Source: Streptomyces sp. NRRL F-5126 (GTDB lineage Bacteria > Actinomycetota > Actinomycetes > Streptomycetales > Streptomycetaceae). From it: a stretch of 64,000 nucleotides of DNA. Made by a program: the position numbers and the translations under genes. Location: NCBI RefSeq assembly GCF_000721265.1, contig NZ_JOFZ01000004.1:1-64000 (forward strand), given 5' to 3'. This document shows, in pieces, positions 38,153-46,774 of this stretch (position 1 is its first letter; the number at the start of each line of letters is the position of its first letter). A model generated the notes under the pieces. That model saw nothing but the letters and a program-made list of their open reading frames with translations, did no database searches and was not told the origin of the DNA.

Positions 38153-39763
38153 TCAGGCCGGCAGGGGTATGGACTGAGCGTGGTGGAAGACGTTCGTGGG
38201 GTCCCATGCGGCCTTGGCCCGCTGGAGCCGGGGGAAGTTCTCCCCGTAGTAGAGGTCGTGCCAGGGCACGCCCGACGTGTTCCACTGCGGATCGGAGAGG
38301 TCCCCGTCCGCGTAGTTGACGAAACAGCCGTCGTTGACGGGGCCGGGGACCGGCACGCCGCCGGTGCCGGCGTACACGTCCCGGTAGAACTCGCGCATCC
38401 ACGCGAGGTGGAAGGAGTCCTGCGCCGGGTCGGACCAGAAGTTCACGTACATCAGCTTCATGACGGAGTCGCGCGCGGGAACCGCGGTCGCAGTCGGCGC
38501 GACGGAGTTGATCGCGCCACCGTAGGAACTGATCAGGACGAGGGCGCCCGGGTAGGCGTAGTCGGGCCGTGTCAGGTGCCTGTAGAAGGCGGCGACGTGG
38601 GCGTCCGTGAAGGTCTTCCGCATGTACGCGGACTTGCCCTTGAAGCGGTTGGTGGGATCGCCGCCGCCGGTGAAGCCGGGCCACTCGACGCCGTGCAGCC
38701 ACGGGATGGTCCTGCGCTGGTCGACACTGAAGGAGATCTCCGTGCCCTTGTTGACGGCGGCGAGGAAGTCGTCGAGCAGCCGGCCGGCGCCGGGCAGGGA
38801 CGCGTCGATCTCGGTGGTCAGGGAGAAGGAACCCGCCGCCTTGGGCGCGGGCTTCAGCTGGCTGAACAAGCCCGCGTAGGGCGAGGAACCGGCGGAATTG
38901 TCCTCGCACCAGGAACCGTAGTTCTTCATGATCCTGCCGAACGACTGCTCCGTGAGGTCGTCCCACGACCACGAGACGGAGCTCACCAGCTGGGTGGTGG
39001 GAGGCTTGGGCAGGAGCTCGTGCGGTTGTGAACCGGTCGCGGACGGCGAACGGAACAGGTAGCGGGTCACCACTCCGAAGTTGCCGCCGCCACCGCCCGT
39101 GTGCGCCCACCACAGGTCGTGCTCCGCACCCTGGGAGTCCCGTGTCGCCGTGACCAGCCGGGCCTTGCCGGCCGAGTCCACCACGACCACCTCGACGCCG
39201 TACAGGTGGTCGACGATGAGTCCGTACCGCCTGGAGAGCGCGCCGTACCCGCCGCCGGCCACATGCCCGCCGGCGCCGACCGACGGGCAGGTGCCGCCGG
39301 GCAGCGTGACGCCCCACCTCTTGTACAGCGCCTCGTAGATCTCCACGAGCGTGGCCCCGGCCTCCACCACGAAGAGCCGCCGGGCGCCGTCGAAAGACAC
39401 TCCGTTCATCTGGGACAAGTCGATGACGGCCTCTATGCCGTCGCTGACCCAGGGCTCGTAGCAGTGCCCGCCACTGCGCACGGCGACGCGCTTGCCCGCG
39501 TCGAGAGCCGACTGGACGGCGGCGACCGTCTGGGCCGGCGATGTCACCAGCCGGACGTAGTCGGGGCTGCCGACCCAGCGCTGGTTGTTCCCGCGGACCA
39601 GGTCCGCGTACTGCTGATCCGCCGAAGTGACGTCGTAGGGACCGGCGGCCGGTGTCCTCCGGCCGGCCGCGGGGGCCGCCGCGGCGGCTGTCGTGGCGGC
39701 GCCGGACGCGGCCCCCGCCGCGGCCGTGGTCACCAGAAATCTTCGACGTGATATCCCGTTCAT
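38153..39763 (-). CDS. Tat-exported berberine-bridge-type FAD oxidase, bicovalent flavin
   Basis: A 536-residue PCMH-type oxidoreductase. The twin-arginine signal SRRRFLVTTAAAGAASGAA starts at residue 5. RSGGHCYEPW supplies His100 and GGTCPSVGAGGHVAGGGYG supplies Cys159, the two residues that anchor FAD covalently in this family. The C-terminal BBE segment has FVNYADGDLSDPQW. ATG 39763 has GGGGGAG upstream. Such exported oxidases act on sugars or finish antibiotics outside the cell, for example by oxidative coupling or cyclisation. Substrate unknown. Confidence 0.9.
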   Translation of the reverse strand: MNGISRRRFLVTTAAAGAASGAATTAAAAAPAAGRRTPAAGPYDVTSADQQYADLVRGNNQRWVGSPDYVRLVTSPAQTVAAVQSALDAGKRVAVRSGGHCYEPWVSDGIEAVIDLSQMNGVSFDGARRLFVVEAGATLVEIYEALYKRWGVTLPGGTCPSVGAGGHVAGGGYGALSRRYGLIVDHLYGVEVVVVDSAGKARLVTATRDSQGAEHDLWWAHTGGGGGNFGVVTRYLFRSPSATGSQPHELLPKPPTTQLVSSVSWSWDDLTEQSFGRIMKNYGSWCEDNSAGSSPYAGLFSQLKPAPKAAGSFSLTTEIDASLPGAGRLLDDFLAAVNKGTEISFSVDQRRTIPWLHGVEWPGFTGGGDPTNRFKGKSAYMRKTFTDAHVAAFYRHLTRPDYAYPGALVLISSYGGAINSVAPTATAVPARDSVMKLMYVNFWSDPAQDSFHLAWMREFYRDVYAGTGGVPVPGPVNDGCFVNYADGDLSDPQWNTSGVPWHDLYYGENFPRLQRAKAAWDPTNVFHHAQSIPLPA

Positions 39764-40049
39764 GTATTGCTCCCCCATCAAGTACCGCTCGGCCCGCTCC
39801 CGGGTGGCTCGAAACGCGGGCCGTGGAAGGCCCAGCCTTGTCAGAGCCGCCCCCGGGCGCATCGCGCTTTCACGTGATCCTCTGCCGGTCGCGGGGGTCA
39901 TGCCGTCCTCCATCGACCTGGTGAAGCTCACGGGAATCGGGGATGCCTTCCGGCGGGCGGTGCGGCGAAGCTGTCCTTTGGCCGGGGAACGGCGGCGCGT
40001 GGACGATCCGGCGGCCGCCGCGGTCGCGGTCCCGAGGAGGCGAAGACGC

Positions 40050-40529
40050 ATGTCCGTGCTGAGCTGGACGCTGCCGGTCGTGGAAGACGACGGGCAGGGG
40101 AAGAGACGGCGGCTCGGCCCGGAAGAGGTGTGGCAGGGGCTGTTGCGCAAGGCGGAGAACCCGGTTCCGTTCATCGCCGGCATCACCGCCTGCGAGGTGC
40201 TGGAGCGCCAGGACGACGGGCTGCTCAGGCAGATCACCGTGGCCGGCCAGGCCAAGGCCAGGGAGCGGGCCGTCTTCCACGACCACCGGCTGATGGTCTT
40301 CCACCAGCTCGACGACCCCTACCTGGCCGAGATCCACAACGAGATCGGGCGGGACGAGCAGGGCGCGACCACGCTCACCATACGGGTGGTCCTCTCGGCC
40401 GAGGGCGAGGCGAAGAGCGAGCGGGACCCGTCCTTCACCCGGTCGACCGCCCAGTACTTCGGCAGCATCGTGCAGCCGATCGTCGACAGCATCGTCCGCA
40501 TGCACGCGCAACCGGCGCCGCGGCCATGA
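40050..40529 (+). CDS. AtaL-like (DUF1857) protein, copy 2
   Basis: A 159-residue paralogue of the protein at 36785-37267. Shared stretches are LLRKAENPVPFIAGITACEVL, RQITVAG, RERAVFHDHRLMVFHQLDDP and LAEIHNEIG in parts. It therefore has the same SRPBCC-type fold. The pair flanks the SDR and bicovalent oxidase genes symmetrically. GAGGAGG (40034-40040) precedes ATG 40050. Convergent with the LuxR regulator gene. Function unknown. Confidence 0.82.
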   Translation: MSVLSWTLPVVEDDGQGKRRRLGPEEVWQGLLRKAENPVPFIAGITACEVLERQDDGLLRQITVAGQAKARERAVFHDHRLMVFHQLDDPYLAEIHNEIGRDEQGATTLTIRVVLSAEGEAKSERDPSFTRSTAQYFGSIVQPIVDSIVRMHAQPAPRP

Positions 40530-40604
40530 CCACGGCGGGAGGCCCGCGGCCACGGGCCACGCGGTCAACGGCGGGAGACGCCGGACGCCGCACGCGGACG
40601 GCGG

Positions 40605-43433
40605 TCAGCCGGCAGGCGTGCCGCCCGTCTCCCGGAGCATCGCCTGCCGCGCCAGCTCCACTCGGCTGGAGACGCCCAGCTTGGCGAAGGCGTGCCGCAG
40701 ATGCGTGTCCACCGTGTGCGGTGACAGGAACAGCCGCTCCGCGGCGACCCGGTTCGTCAGCCCCTCGGCGACCAGGTGCACCACGCGCAACTCCGCGGCC
40801 GTGAGGCTGTCCCAGCCCGTCCTGGCCGGCTGCGCCGCCTGCCTGTTCTTGCTGCGTACGCCCAGCGCACGCAGCGACCGCTGGACGCGCGCCACCGACC
40901 GGGTGGCTCCGCAGTGCGTGAACCGGCCGAGTGCCTCCTCCAGCAGGCCGACGGCGCGTGCGCGGTGGCGTGCGCGTATCTCGGCCTGTGCCGTGTCCTC
41001 CAGCGCTATGCCCCTGGCCAGGTGGCGAGGGCTCGTGCGGTAGGCATCCACCGCGGCACGCAGGGACGCCGCATCGTCGTTCAGGAGACCCTCGGCGTGG
41101 TGGGCCGCAGCGGTGAGGGAGACGGCCATCGGCGTGCTGTCGGCCAGCCGCCGGGCCGCCTCCGCCGCTGTCCGGGCCTCGGGCCGCGCCCCCGCGTCGA
41201 GGGCGAACCGCACCATGGCGGGGGCCGCCCACGCGACCTGGGTCAGCAGCAGCGGACGATCCTCCAGCCGCTCGTAGACCCCCGACAGAGCGGACACCGC
41301 CGCCGCCGGGTCACCTTCGGCGTAGGCCAGCTGGGCGTGGAGCCAGGCGATGTCCTCCGCCACCACGGCGTACCCGGAGTCGACCATCCGGCGTGCCTCC
41401 CTCAGCAGCTCGCGGGCCCGGCCCAGCTCGTCCTGGTGAATGGCCGCCTGCCCGAGGACGGCCAGCAGCGAGGGGACGATGGCGAGCGCCCTGAGCTGCT
41501 CGGCCACCGCCTTGCCCGCCAGCGCCTCGGCCCGGGCGTCGTCCAGACGGCCGGCCATCATCCGCAGTTCGGCCCTGCCGTAGTGCCACAGCGGCAGTGA
41601 CCAGGCGGAGCCGAGGGCGCGCGCGTCACCCTCGCCGAGCTCGAAGACGGCATCGGCCTCGCTGAAGCGGTCGGCGGCGACCATCGCACGCCCGAGCCAC
41701 AGGCGGGGATGCCGGTGGCGTGCGTCCCCACCCGTGTCGTCCGCGAGCTGCACGGCTTCGGACGCGAGCGACACGGCCTCGCCGATCCTGCCGCGGATCC
41801 GTGCGGCCGCACTGCGCGCGGCGCCCGCATACACCGCCGTGTCCGGTTCGCCGATCGCGGTCGCCTCGGCAGCCGAGGCCTCCGCCCCCTTCACATCGTC
41901 GCCGTTGAGCAGGGCGTGTGCCTGCACGGCGAGCAGCCGGCCCCGTACCACGTCCGGAACTCCGGGACCTGCGAGGGCGCGGCGGGTGTACTCGACCGCC
42001 ATCGCGTCCTGGCCGGCGTGCTTGAGCGCGTCGGCCAGCCCGACGTGGACCGCGGCCTCCTGGACGCGGGGGATGTTGCGCCGCAGCGCCATGCCGCCGA
42101 GCTCGCGGGCCTCGGGGATACGGCCCGAGGCGGCCAGCAGGCTCACCGCCCTGGCGACCAGGTCAGGTGCCTGGGGGGCGTCGGCGGGCAGGATGTCGAG
42201 GGCTTCGAGGACCATGTCGGCGGCGGTGCTCGGGGACGTGGGGGCCACCTCGTCCGCCGCCTTGCAGAGCACGGCGACGGTGTGCGGGTCGTTCCTGTGC
42301 GCGCCGCGTACGAGATGCATCGCGGTCTCAGCCCGGGGACTGCCCGACGCCTCCAGGACAGCGGCGGCCTCCTGGTGCAGGACGCGGCGCACCGAGCCGG
42401 TCAGACCGTTGTACACCGCCTCCCTGATCAGGTCGTGGCGGAAGGCCAGCGCCCGGCCGTCGTCCACCAGGACGTGGGCCTTCACCGCCTCCTCGACCCG
42501 GGGCAGGAGGGCGACACCGCGCTCGTCCAGGAGAGCGGCCGCCTCGGTCGGCAGGAAGGGCCGCCCGAACACGGAGCCTGCCTCCAGGAGCCGCCTGGTG
42601 CCCGTGGTCAGATGGCGCAACTGGTAGTCCACCGCGGTCAAAAAATCGCCGGGCAGCACGTCCTTCCCGACGACGTCCACCGTGTCCCCCAGGTGGAACA
42701 ACTGGCCGTTGTCCTCAAGGGTGGTGAGCAACTGCCCCAGCAAAAACGGGTTGCCGTCACCGCGCGCCGCGAGCGCCGACAGCGCCGGCCCCGGGGTGGC
42801 GCCGAGCATGTGCGAGCAGAGCTGATCGACCGCCTCGGGCGGAAGCGGTTCGAGCACGACGAGTTCGGCGCCTTCCTCCAGGAGCCGGCCGACCACGTCG
42901 TACGTCGGTGACCGGTCCGAGGCCGAACGACGTGCCAGCAGCCACACGACCGAGCAGCCACGCAGCCTCGGTACCAGTATCTGCAGGGTGAACGCCGTGA
43001 GTTCGTCCATGGACTGGGCGTCGTCCAGCGCGATGAGCAGCGGCCGTGTGCAGGTGAACTCCTCGATGAGGTCGCCGAGCCGGCTCACCAGCCAGAAACG
43101 GTGCGCCTCCTGGCCGCCGAGACCCCCGAGCGCCGCCAGGTCCGAAGGTTCCATGACAGGGGGCACGCTGTCGCGCAGGGCGGACAGCAGGACCGTGAGC
43201 GGTGCCACCCGGTCCAGTTCGGTGGCCCGGCCGGCTGCGACGGTCATCCCCAGCCGCACCGCCTCGCGGGCGGCCTCCTGGAGCAGCCGGGACTTGCCGA
43301 TCCCGGGCGGCCCTTCCAGTACGAGGCACTGCCCCGTCCCCGACGCGGCAGCCAGTAACGCTCCTCTCAGGACGCTCAGTTCGTCGTCCCTGCCGAATGC
43401 CGGGCCGGCGCTCTCCACAACCGTGCTCTGCAT
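40605..43433 (-). CDS. Large ATP-binding LuxR-family (LAL) regulator
   Basis: A 942-residue LAL/MalT-like activator. The Walker A motif is EGPPGIGKSRL (40-50), and LIALDDAQSMDELT is the Walker B region. The middle holds TPR-like helical repeats. The C-terminal LuxR helix-turn-helix (about 875-930) has LTAAELRVVHLVAEGLTN and LSPHTVDTHLRHAFAKLGV. These are typical pathway-specific activators in streptomycete clusters. It is divergent from the GriI-like operon over a 547-bp gap, so it probably activates both halves. Confidence 0.93.
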   Translation of the reverse strand: MQSTVVESAGPAFGRDDELSVLRGALLAAASGTGQCLVLEGPPGIGKSRLLQEAAREAVRLGMTVAAGRATELDRVAPLTVLLSALRDSVPPVMEPSDLAALGGLGGQEAHRFWLVSRLGDLIEEFTCTRPLLIALDDAQSMDELTAFTLQILVPRLRGCSVVWLLARRSASDRSPTYDVVGRLLEEGAELVVLEPLPPEAVDQLCSHMLGATPGPALSALAARGDGNPFLLGQLLTTLEDNGQLFHLGDTVDVVGKDVLPGDFLTAVDYQLRHLTTGTRRLLEAGSVFGRPFLPTEAAALLDERGVALLPRVEEAVKAHVLVDDGRALAFRHDLIREAVYNGLTGSVRRVLHQEAAAVLEASGSPRAETAMHLVRGAHRNDPHTVAVLCKAADEVAPTSPSTAADMVLEALDILPADAPQAPDLVARAVSLLAASGRIPEARELGGMALRRNIPRVQEAAVHVGLADALKHAGQDAMAVEYTRRALAGPGVPDVVRGRLLAVQAHALLNGDDVKGAEASAAEATAIGEPDTAVYAGAARSAAARIRGRIGEAVSLASEAVQLADDTGGDARHRHPRLWLGRAMVAADRFSEADAVFELGEGDARALGSAWSLPLWHYGRAELRMMAGRLDDARAEALAGKAVAEQLRALAIVPSLLAVLGQAAIHQDELGRARELLREARRMVDSGYAVVAEDIAWLHAQLAYAEGDPAAAVSALSGVYERLEDRPLLLTQVAWAAPAMVRFALDAGARPEARTAAEAARRLADSTPMAVSLTAAAHHAEGLLNDDAASLRAAVDAYRTSPRHLARGIALEDTAQAEIRARHRARAVGLLEEALGRFTHCGATRSVARVQRSLRALGVRSKNRQAAQPARTGWDSLTAAELRVVHLVAEGLTNRVAAERLFLSPHTVDTHLRHAFAKLGVSSRVELARQAMLRETGGTPAG

Positions 43434-43980
43434 CGTTCCCCCGTGGCGATCGGTCGGTGACGAGCCCCGGTTCTCCGTCCGTGGCCCGCCGCAGGCACTT
43501 CCGGTGCCACGTTAGCCGCTGCCCGCCGATCGGAGGCCGGTGATTTATGCGGGGCGGGACCGGGAATTGGCCGGAACCTTTTCCTGCGCGGAGGTATATC
43601 CATAGGACTAATCGGTGCGGAAAATCTCTCGGAGCAGAGCCGCATGCGCCCCCGGACCTGGAGCCTCACGTTCCAGAAAAGCGGGCACTGCCCGCCGTCC
43701 TGGTGTTTTGAGCGAGGAATTCCATTCCGTTCGCCGGCGAAATGCCAAGGCCGCCGTCCGCGGCACGGGCACGGGCCACCAGGCCACTGCGAACCTCCGT
43801 GGGCGACGCTGCCCGAATCTCCCGTGCCTCTCGTGGACGGGATGGCGTGAACGGGCGATGGCGCGCACGGGCCGGTCGGCGAAAACTCTCCGTCTGACGG
43901 GCCCGGGGGTCACCTCAGAGCGAGCCGGGACCGAGAACCACATCGGTTTCCGCCCCACACCCGCAGGGAGAGGACATGTG
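43434..43980. promoter_or_regulatory. Divergent regulatory gap between the LAL gene and the GriI-like operon
   Basis: 547 bases with no supported gene. It must hold the promoters of both the LAL regulator and the rightward operon. An AT-richer segment with GAGGTATATCCATAGGACTA (43591-43610) is a plausible promoter core. Small inverted repeats are GGCAC/GTGCC (43494-43508) and GCGGGC/GCCCGC (43681-43695). No hexamer pair is certain. Confidence 0.5.
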
Positions 43981-44826
43981 ATGTTCACCAATCTTTCGTT
44001 CGGTCGGAGGCTCCGGTTGAAGCGCCTGTACGGCGATGGCGGCGACCGGCTGCTCGTCGTACCGCTGGACCACCCCATCAGCGACGGGCCGATCACCGCA
44101 CGGGAGGGCGGACTGGACGCCCTGGTCGGACAGCTCGCGGTCAACGGCGCCGACGCGGTGGTCCTGCACAAGGGAGGCCTGCGGCACGTCAGCGCGGAGC
44201 GTTTCGCCCGGACCGCGCTCATCGTCCACCTCAGCGCCAGCACCATGCATGCCCAGGATCCCGACGCCAAGTACCTCGTCAGCGGCGTCGACGAGGCACT
44301 GCGGCACGGAGCCGACGCGGTCAGCGTGCATGTCAACCTCGGTTCTGCCGAAGAGCGGGAGCAGATAGCCGATCTCGGCCGCGTGTCGGACCTGTGCGAC
44401 CGGCGGAACGTTCCGCTGCTGGCCATGGTCTACCCGCGCGGCCCCAAGGTGACCAATCCGCGGGACCCCGCTCTGGTCGCGCACGCCGTCACCGTCGCCA
44501 CCGAGCTCGGCGCCGACATCGTCAAGACGCCCTACGTGGGCTCGCCCGACGAGATGGCGGACGTCGTCAAAAGCGCGGCCATACCGGTGATCGTGGCCGG
44601 CGGGCCGCCCAGGACCGCTGTGCCCGACGTACTGGCGTATGTGGACGAGGCCCTGCGGGGCGGCGTCAGCGGCTTGGCGATGGGCCGCAACATCTTCCAG
44701 TCGTCCGACCCGGGCGCGATGACGCGGCACATCGCGCACCGCCTCCACCGGCTGGGCGGCAGGCGTGCCGGCGAGCGCCACGCGGAGGACACACACCCGG
44801 AACACCTGCAGACCCTGGTCGGCTGA
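43981..44826 (+). CDS. GriI-like aldolase (C7N aminohydroxybenzoate precursor synthase)
   Basis: A 281-residue class I aldolase of the 2-amino-3,7-dideoxy-D-threo-hept-6-ulosonate synthase family. VPLDHPISDGP (28-36) holds the catalytic aspartate, MVYPRGP the tyrosine at 151, and DIVKTPYVGSP the Schiff-base lysine at 182. In grixazone biosynthesis the homologue GriI joins aspartate semialdehyde and dihydroxyacetone phosphate. GGGAGAGG precedes ATG 43981; the adjacent in-frame GTG 43978 is an alternative. First gene of a five-gene rightward operon. Confidence 0.92.
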   Translation: MFTNLSFGRRLRLKRLYGDGGDRLLVVPLDHPISDGPITAREGGLDALVGQLAVNGADAVVLHKGGLRHVSAERFARTALIVHLSASTMHAQDPDAKYLVSGVDEALRHGADAVSVHVNLGSAEEREQIADLGRVSDLCDRRNVPLLAMVYPRGPKVTNPRDPALVAHAVTVATELGADIVKTPYVGSPDEMADVVKSAAIPVIVAGGPPRTAVPDVLAYVDEALRGGVSGLAMGRNIFQSSDPGAMTRHIAHRLHRLGGRRAGERHAEDTHPEHLQTLVG

Positions 44827-44885
44827 ACCGCGCCGACCGCCTGCCCCCCGCCGTCCCACCACTCAGACCCGTAGGGGAGTACCAC

Positions 44886-45992
44886 GTGAAGATCAGCTGG
44901 CTGGACATCCGCGGACTCGGCGAATCCAAGGAGGCGATCCTCCAGGAGGCGCTGCACTACCGTCTCGAAGGCGTCGTCGCCGACGACACCGCCGATCTGG
45001 CGGAGCTGCCGCCCACCATCTCGAAGATCCTCTTTCCGCGGGACAAGGACCTGCCCGAGGACTTCGGCGAGGCGACGGTCGTCATCGTCGACCCCGCCCG
45101 GCACGGTGTGACCCCGGCGGAACTGGCCATCAAACACCCGGGCGTGGAGTTCGGCCGCTTCGTGGAGATCATCGACGCGCCGACCCTGGAGGACGCCTGC
45201 GACTCGGCGCGTACCGAGCGGTGGAGCCTGCTGCTCTTCCGCGACCCCACCAAGATCCCGCTGGAGATCGTCATAGCCGCCGCCGCCCGCTCCACGGGCA
45301 GCATGGTGACCGTCGCCCAGGACGTCGAGGAGGCAGAGATCATCTTCGGCGTGCTCGAGCACGGCTCCGACGGCGTGATGATGGCGCCGAAGGGAGTCGG
45401 TGACGCGGCCAAGCTGAAGGCGGCGGCCCAGTCCGACGTGCCCGACCTGAACCTGACGGAGCTCGAGGTCGTGGAGAGCGCGCACATCGGCATGGGTGAG
45501 CGTGCGTGCGTGGACACCTGCACCTACTTCCGTGAGGACGAGGGCATCCTGGTCGGCTCCCATTCCAAGGGCATGGTTCTCTGCGTCAGCGAGACGCACC
45601 CGCTGCCCTACATGCCGACCCGCCCGTTCCGCGTGAACGCGGGGGCCATCCACTCGTACACGCTCGCCAAGGACGAGCGCACCAGCTACCTCAGCGAGCT
45701 CAAGGCCGGCAGCAAGGTGATGGCCGTCGACATCAAGGGCCGTACCCGGATGGTGACCGTCGGCCGGGTCAAGATCGAGTCGCGCCCGCTCATCTCCGTC
45801 GACGCGGTGGCGCCGGACGGCCGGCGGGTCAACCTGATCCTTCAGGACGACTGGCACGTGCGGGTGCTGGGGCCCGGCGGCGTCGTGCTCAACAGCACCG
45901 AACTCAAGGCGGGTGACAAGGTCCTCGGCTACCTGCCCACCGAGGACCGCCACGTCGGTTACCCGATCGACGAGTTCTGCCTCGAGAAGTGA
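44886..45992 (+). CDS. GriH-like 3-dehydroquinate synthase II (3-amino-4-hydroxybenzoate synthase)
   Basis: A 368-residue member of the archaeal-type dehydroquinate synthase II family. KISWLDIRG starts it, and NAGAIHSYTLAKDERTSYLSEL in parts is the family hallmark near 255-280. In grixazone and manumycin-type pathways GriH homologues cyclise and aromatise the GriI product to 3-amino-4-hydroxybenzoate. Bacterial primary metabolism uses a different enzyme, so this copy is a secondary-metabolism marker. GTG 44886 follows GGGGAG. The stop overlaps the amidohydrolase start by 4 bases. Confidence 0.93.
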   Translation: MKISWLDIRGLGESKEAILQEALHYRLEGVVADDTADLAELPPTISKILFPRDKDLPEDFGEATVVIVDPARHGVTPAELAIKHPGVEFGRFVEIIDAPTLEDACDSARTERWSLLLFRDPTKIPLEIVIAAAARSTGSMVTVAQDVEEAEIIFGVLEHGSDGVMMAPKGVGDAAKLKAAAQSDVPDLNLTELEVVESAHIGMGERACVDTCTYFREDEGILVGSHSKGMVLCVSETHPLPYMPTRPFRVNAGAIHSYTLAKDERTSYLSELKAGSKVMAVDIKGRTRMVTVGRVKIESRPLISVDAVAPDGRRVNLILQDDWHVRVLGPGGVVLNSTELKAGDKVLGYLPTEDRHVGYPIDEFCLEK

Positions 45993-46774
45993 GCGCCCGC
46001 ATACCGGTCACAGCGGTCTGTGGCCCGGTCCTCGACTTCCACGTCCGGCTCGCCCCCGGGGCCCGCGCTCCCGGCCGATTGCTCGCCACCATGGACGAAT
46101 GCGGCATCGGCCGGGCCGTCCTGTGCGCGGGCGGCACCATGCCGCTCGAGCAACTCTCCCGCTTCCTGGTGGAGGGCGGGCACATCGAGTCCGACGCGGA
46201 CAACGACGCGGTCCTGCGGGCGTGCGCGGCGTCGAACGGCCGGCTGATTCCTTCGTACTTCGCCAACCCGCACCGGGACCCGGAGCACTACCGCAAGGCG
46301 GCGGCGGACTTCCGCGCGGTGGAGATCTCTCCGGCGGTGCACGGAGTGCCGCTGGCCGACCCGCGCACCGCCCGCCTCGTCGAGGTCGCCGGCGAGGCCG
46401 GGCACAGCGTCTACACCGTGTGCCTGGAACGCCCCGGCAGCACGGTGGCCGACCTGGTGGCACTCGCCTCCCGGCACCCCCGGGTCCCGTTCGTACTCGG
46501 CCATGCGGGCATCGGGAACATCGACCTGTACGCCGTCGAACGGATCGCCCCCCTGGCCAACGTGTCGCTGGAGACCTCGGGCGGCTACACCTGCGTGGCC
46601 CGCGCCGCGGTCGACCGGCTCGGCGCCGACAGAGTGCTGTTCGGCTCCGAGGCGCCGCTGCAGCACCCCGAGGTGGAGCTGGCAAAGCTCCGGTGCCTGC
46701 GACTCGGCGACGACTGGCAGAAGATCCACGGCGGCAACGCCCGCCGCCTTCTCGGACTGGAGGAACCGGAGTGA
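45989..46774 (+). CDS. Amidohydrolase 2 family protein (benzoxazole-cyclase candidate)
   Basis: A 261-residue TIM-barrel protein of the amidohydrolase-2 family. DFHVRLAPG near 15 replaces the typical DxHxH entrance, leaving only one of its two histidines. VLGHAGIG (about 170) and LFGSEAPLQHPEVEL (about 217) correspond to the HxG and GSDxP positions. In A33853- and nataxazole-type clusters a protein of this family forms the benzoxazole ring, which makes that role attractive here. It overlaps both neighbours by 4 bases, so all three proteins are made in step. Confidence 0.84.
   Translation: MSARIPVTAVCGPVLDFHVRLAPGARAPGRLLATMDECGIGRAVLCAGGTMPLEQLSRFLVEGGHIESDADNDAVLRACAASNGRLIPSYFANPHRDPEHYRKAAADFRAVEISPAVHGVPLADPRTARLVEVAGEAGHSVYTVCLERPGSTVADLVALASRHPRVPFVLGHAGIGNIDLYAVERIAPLANVSLETSGGYTCVARAAVDRLGADRVLFGSEAPLQHPEVELAKLRCLRLGDDWQKIHGGNARRLLGLEEPE

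Noticed and set aside
43981..45992. Archaeal-type aromatic amino acid synthesis acquired by transfer
   Set aside because: The two enzymes resemble the archaeal shikimate entry, but with a cluster aspartate kinase, ligase and regulator the GriI/GriH aminobenzoate route is far more likely.
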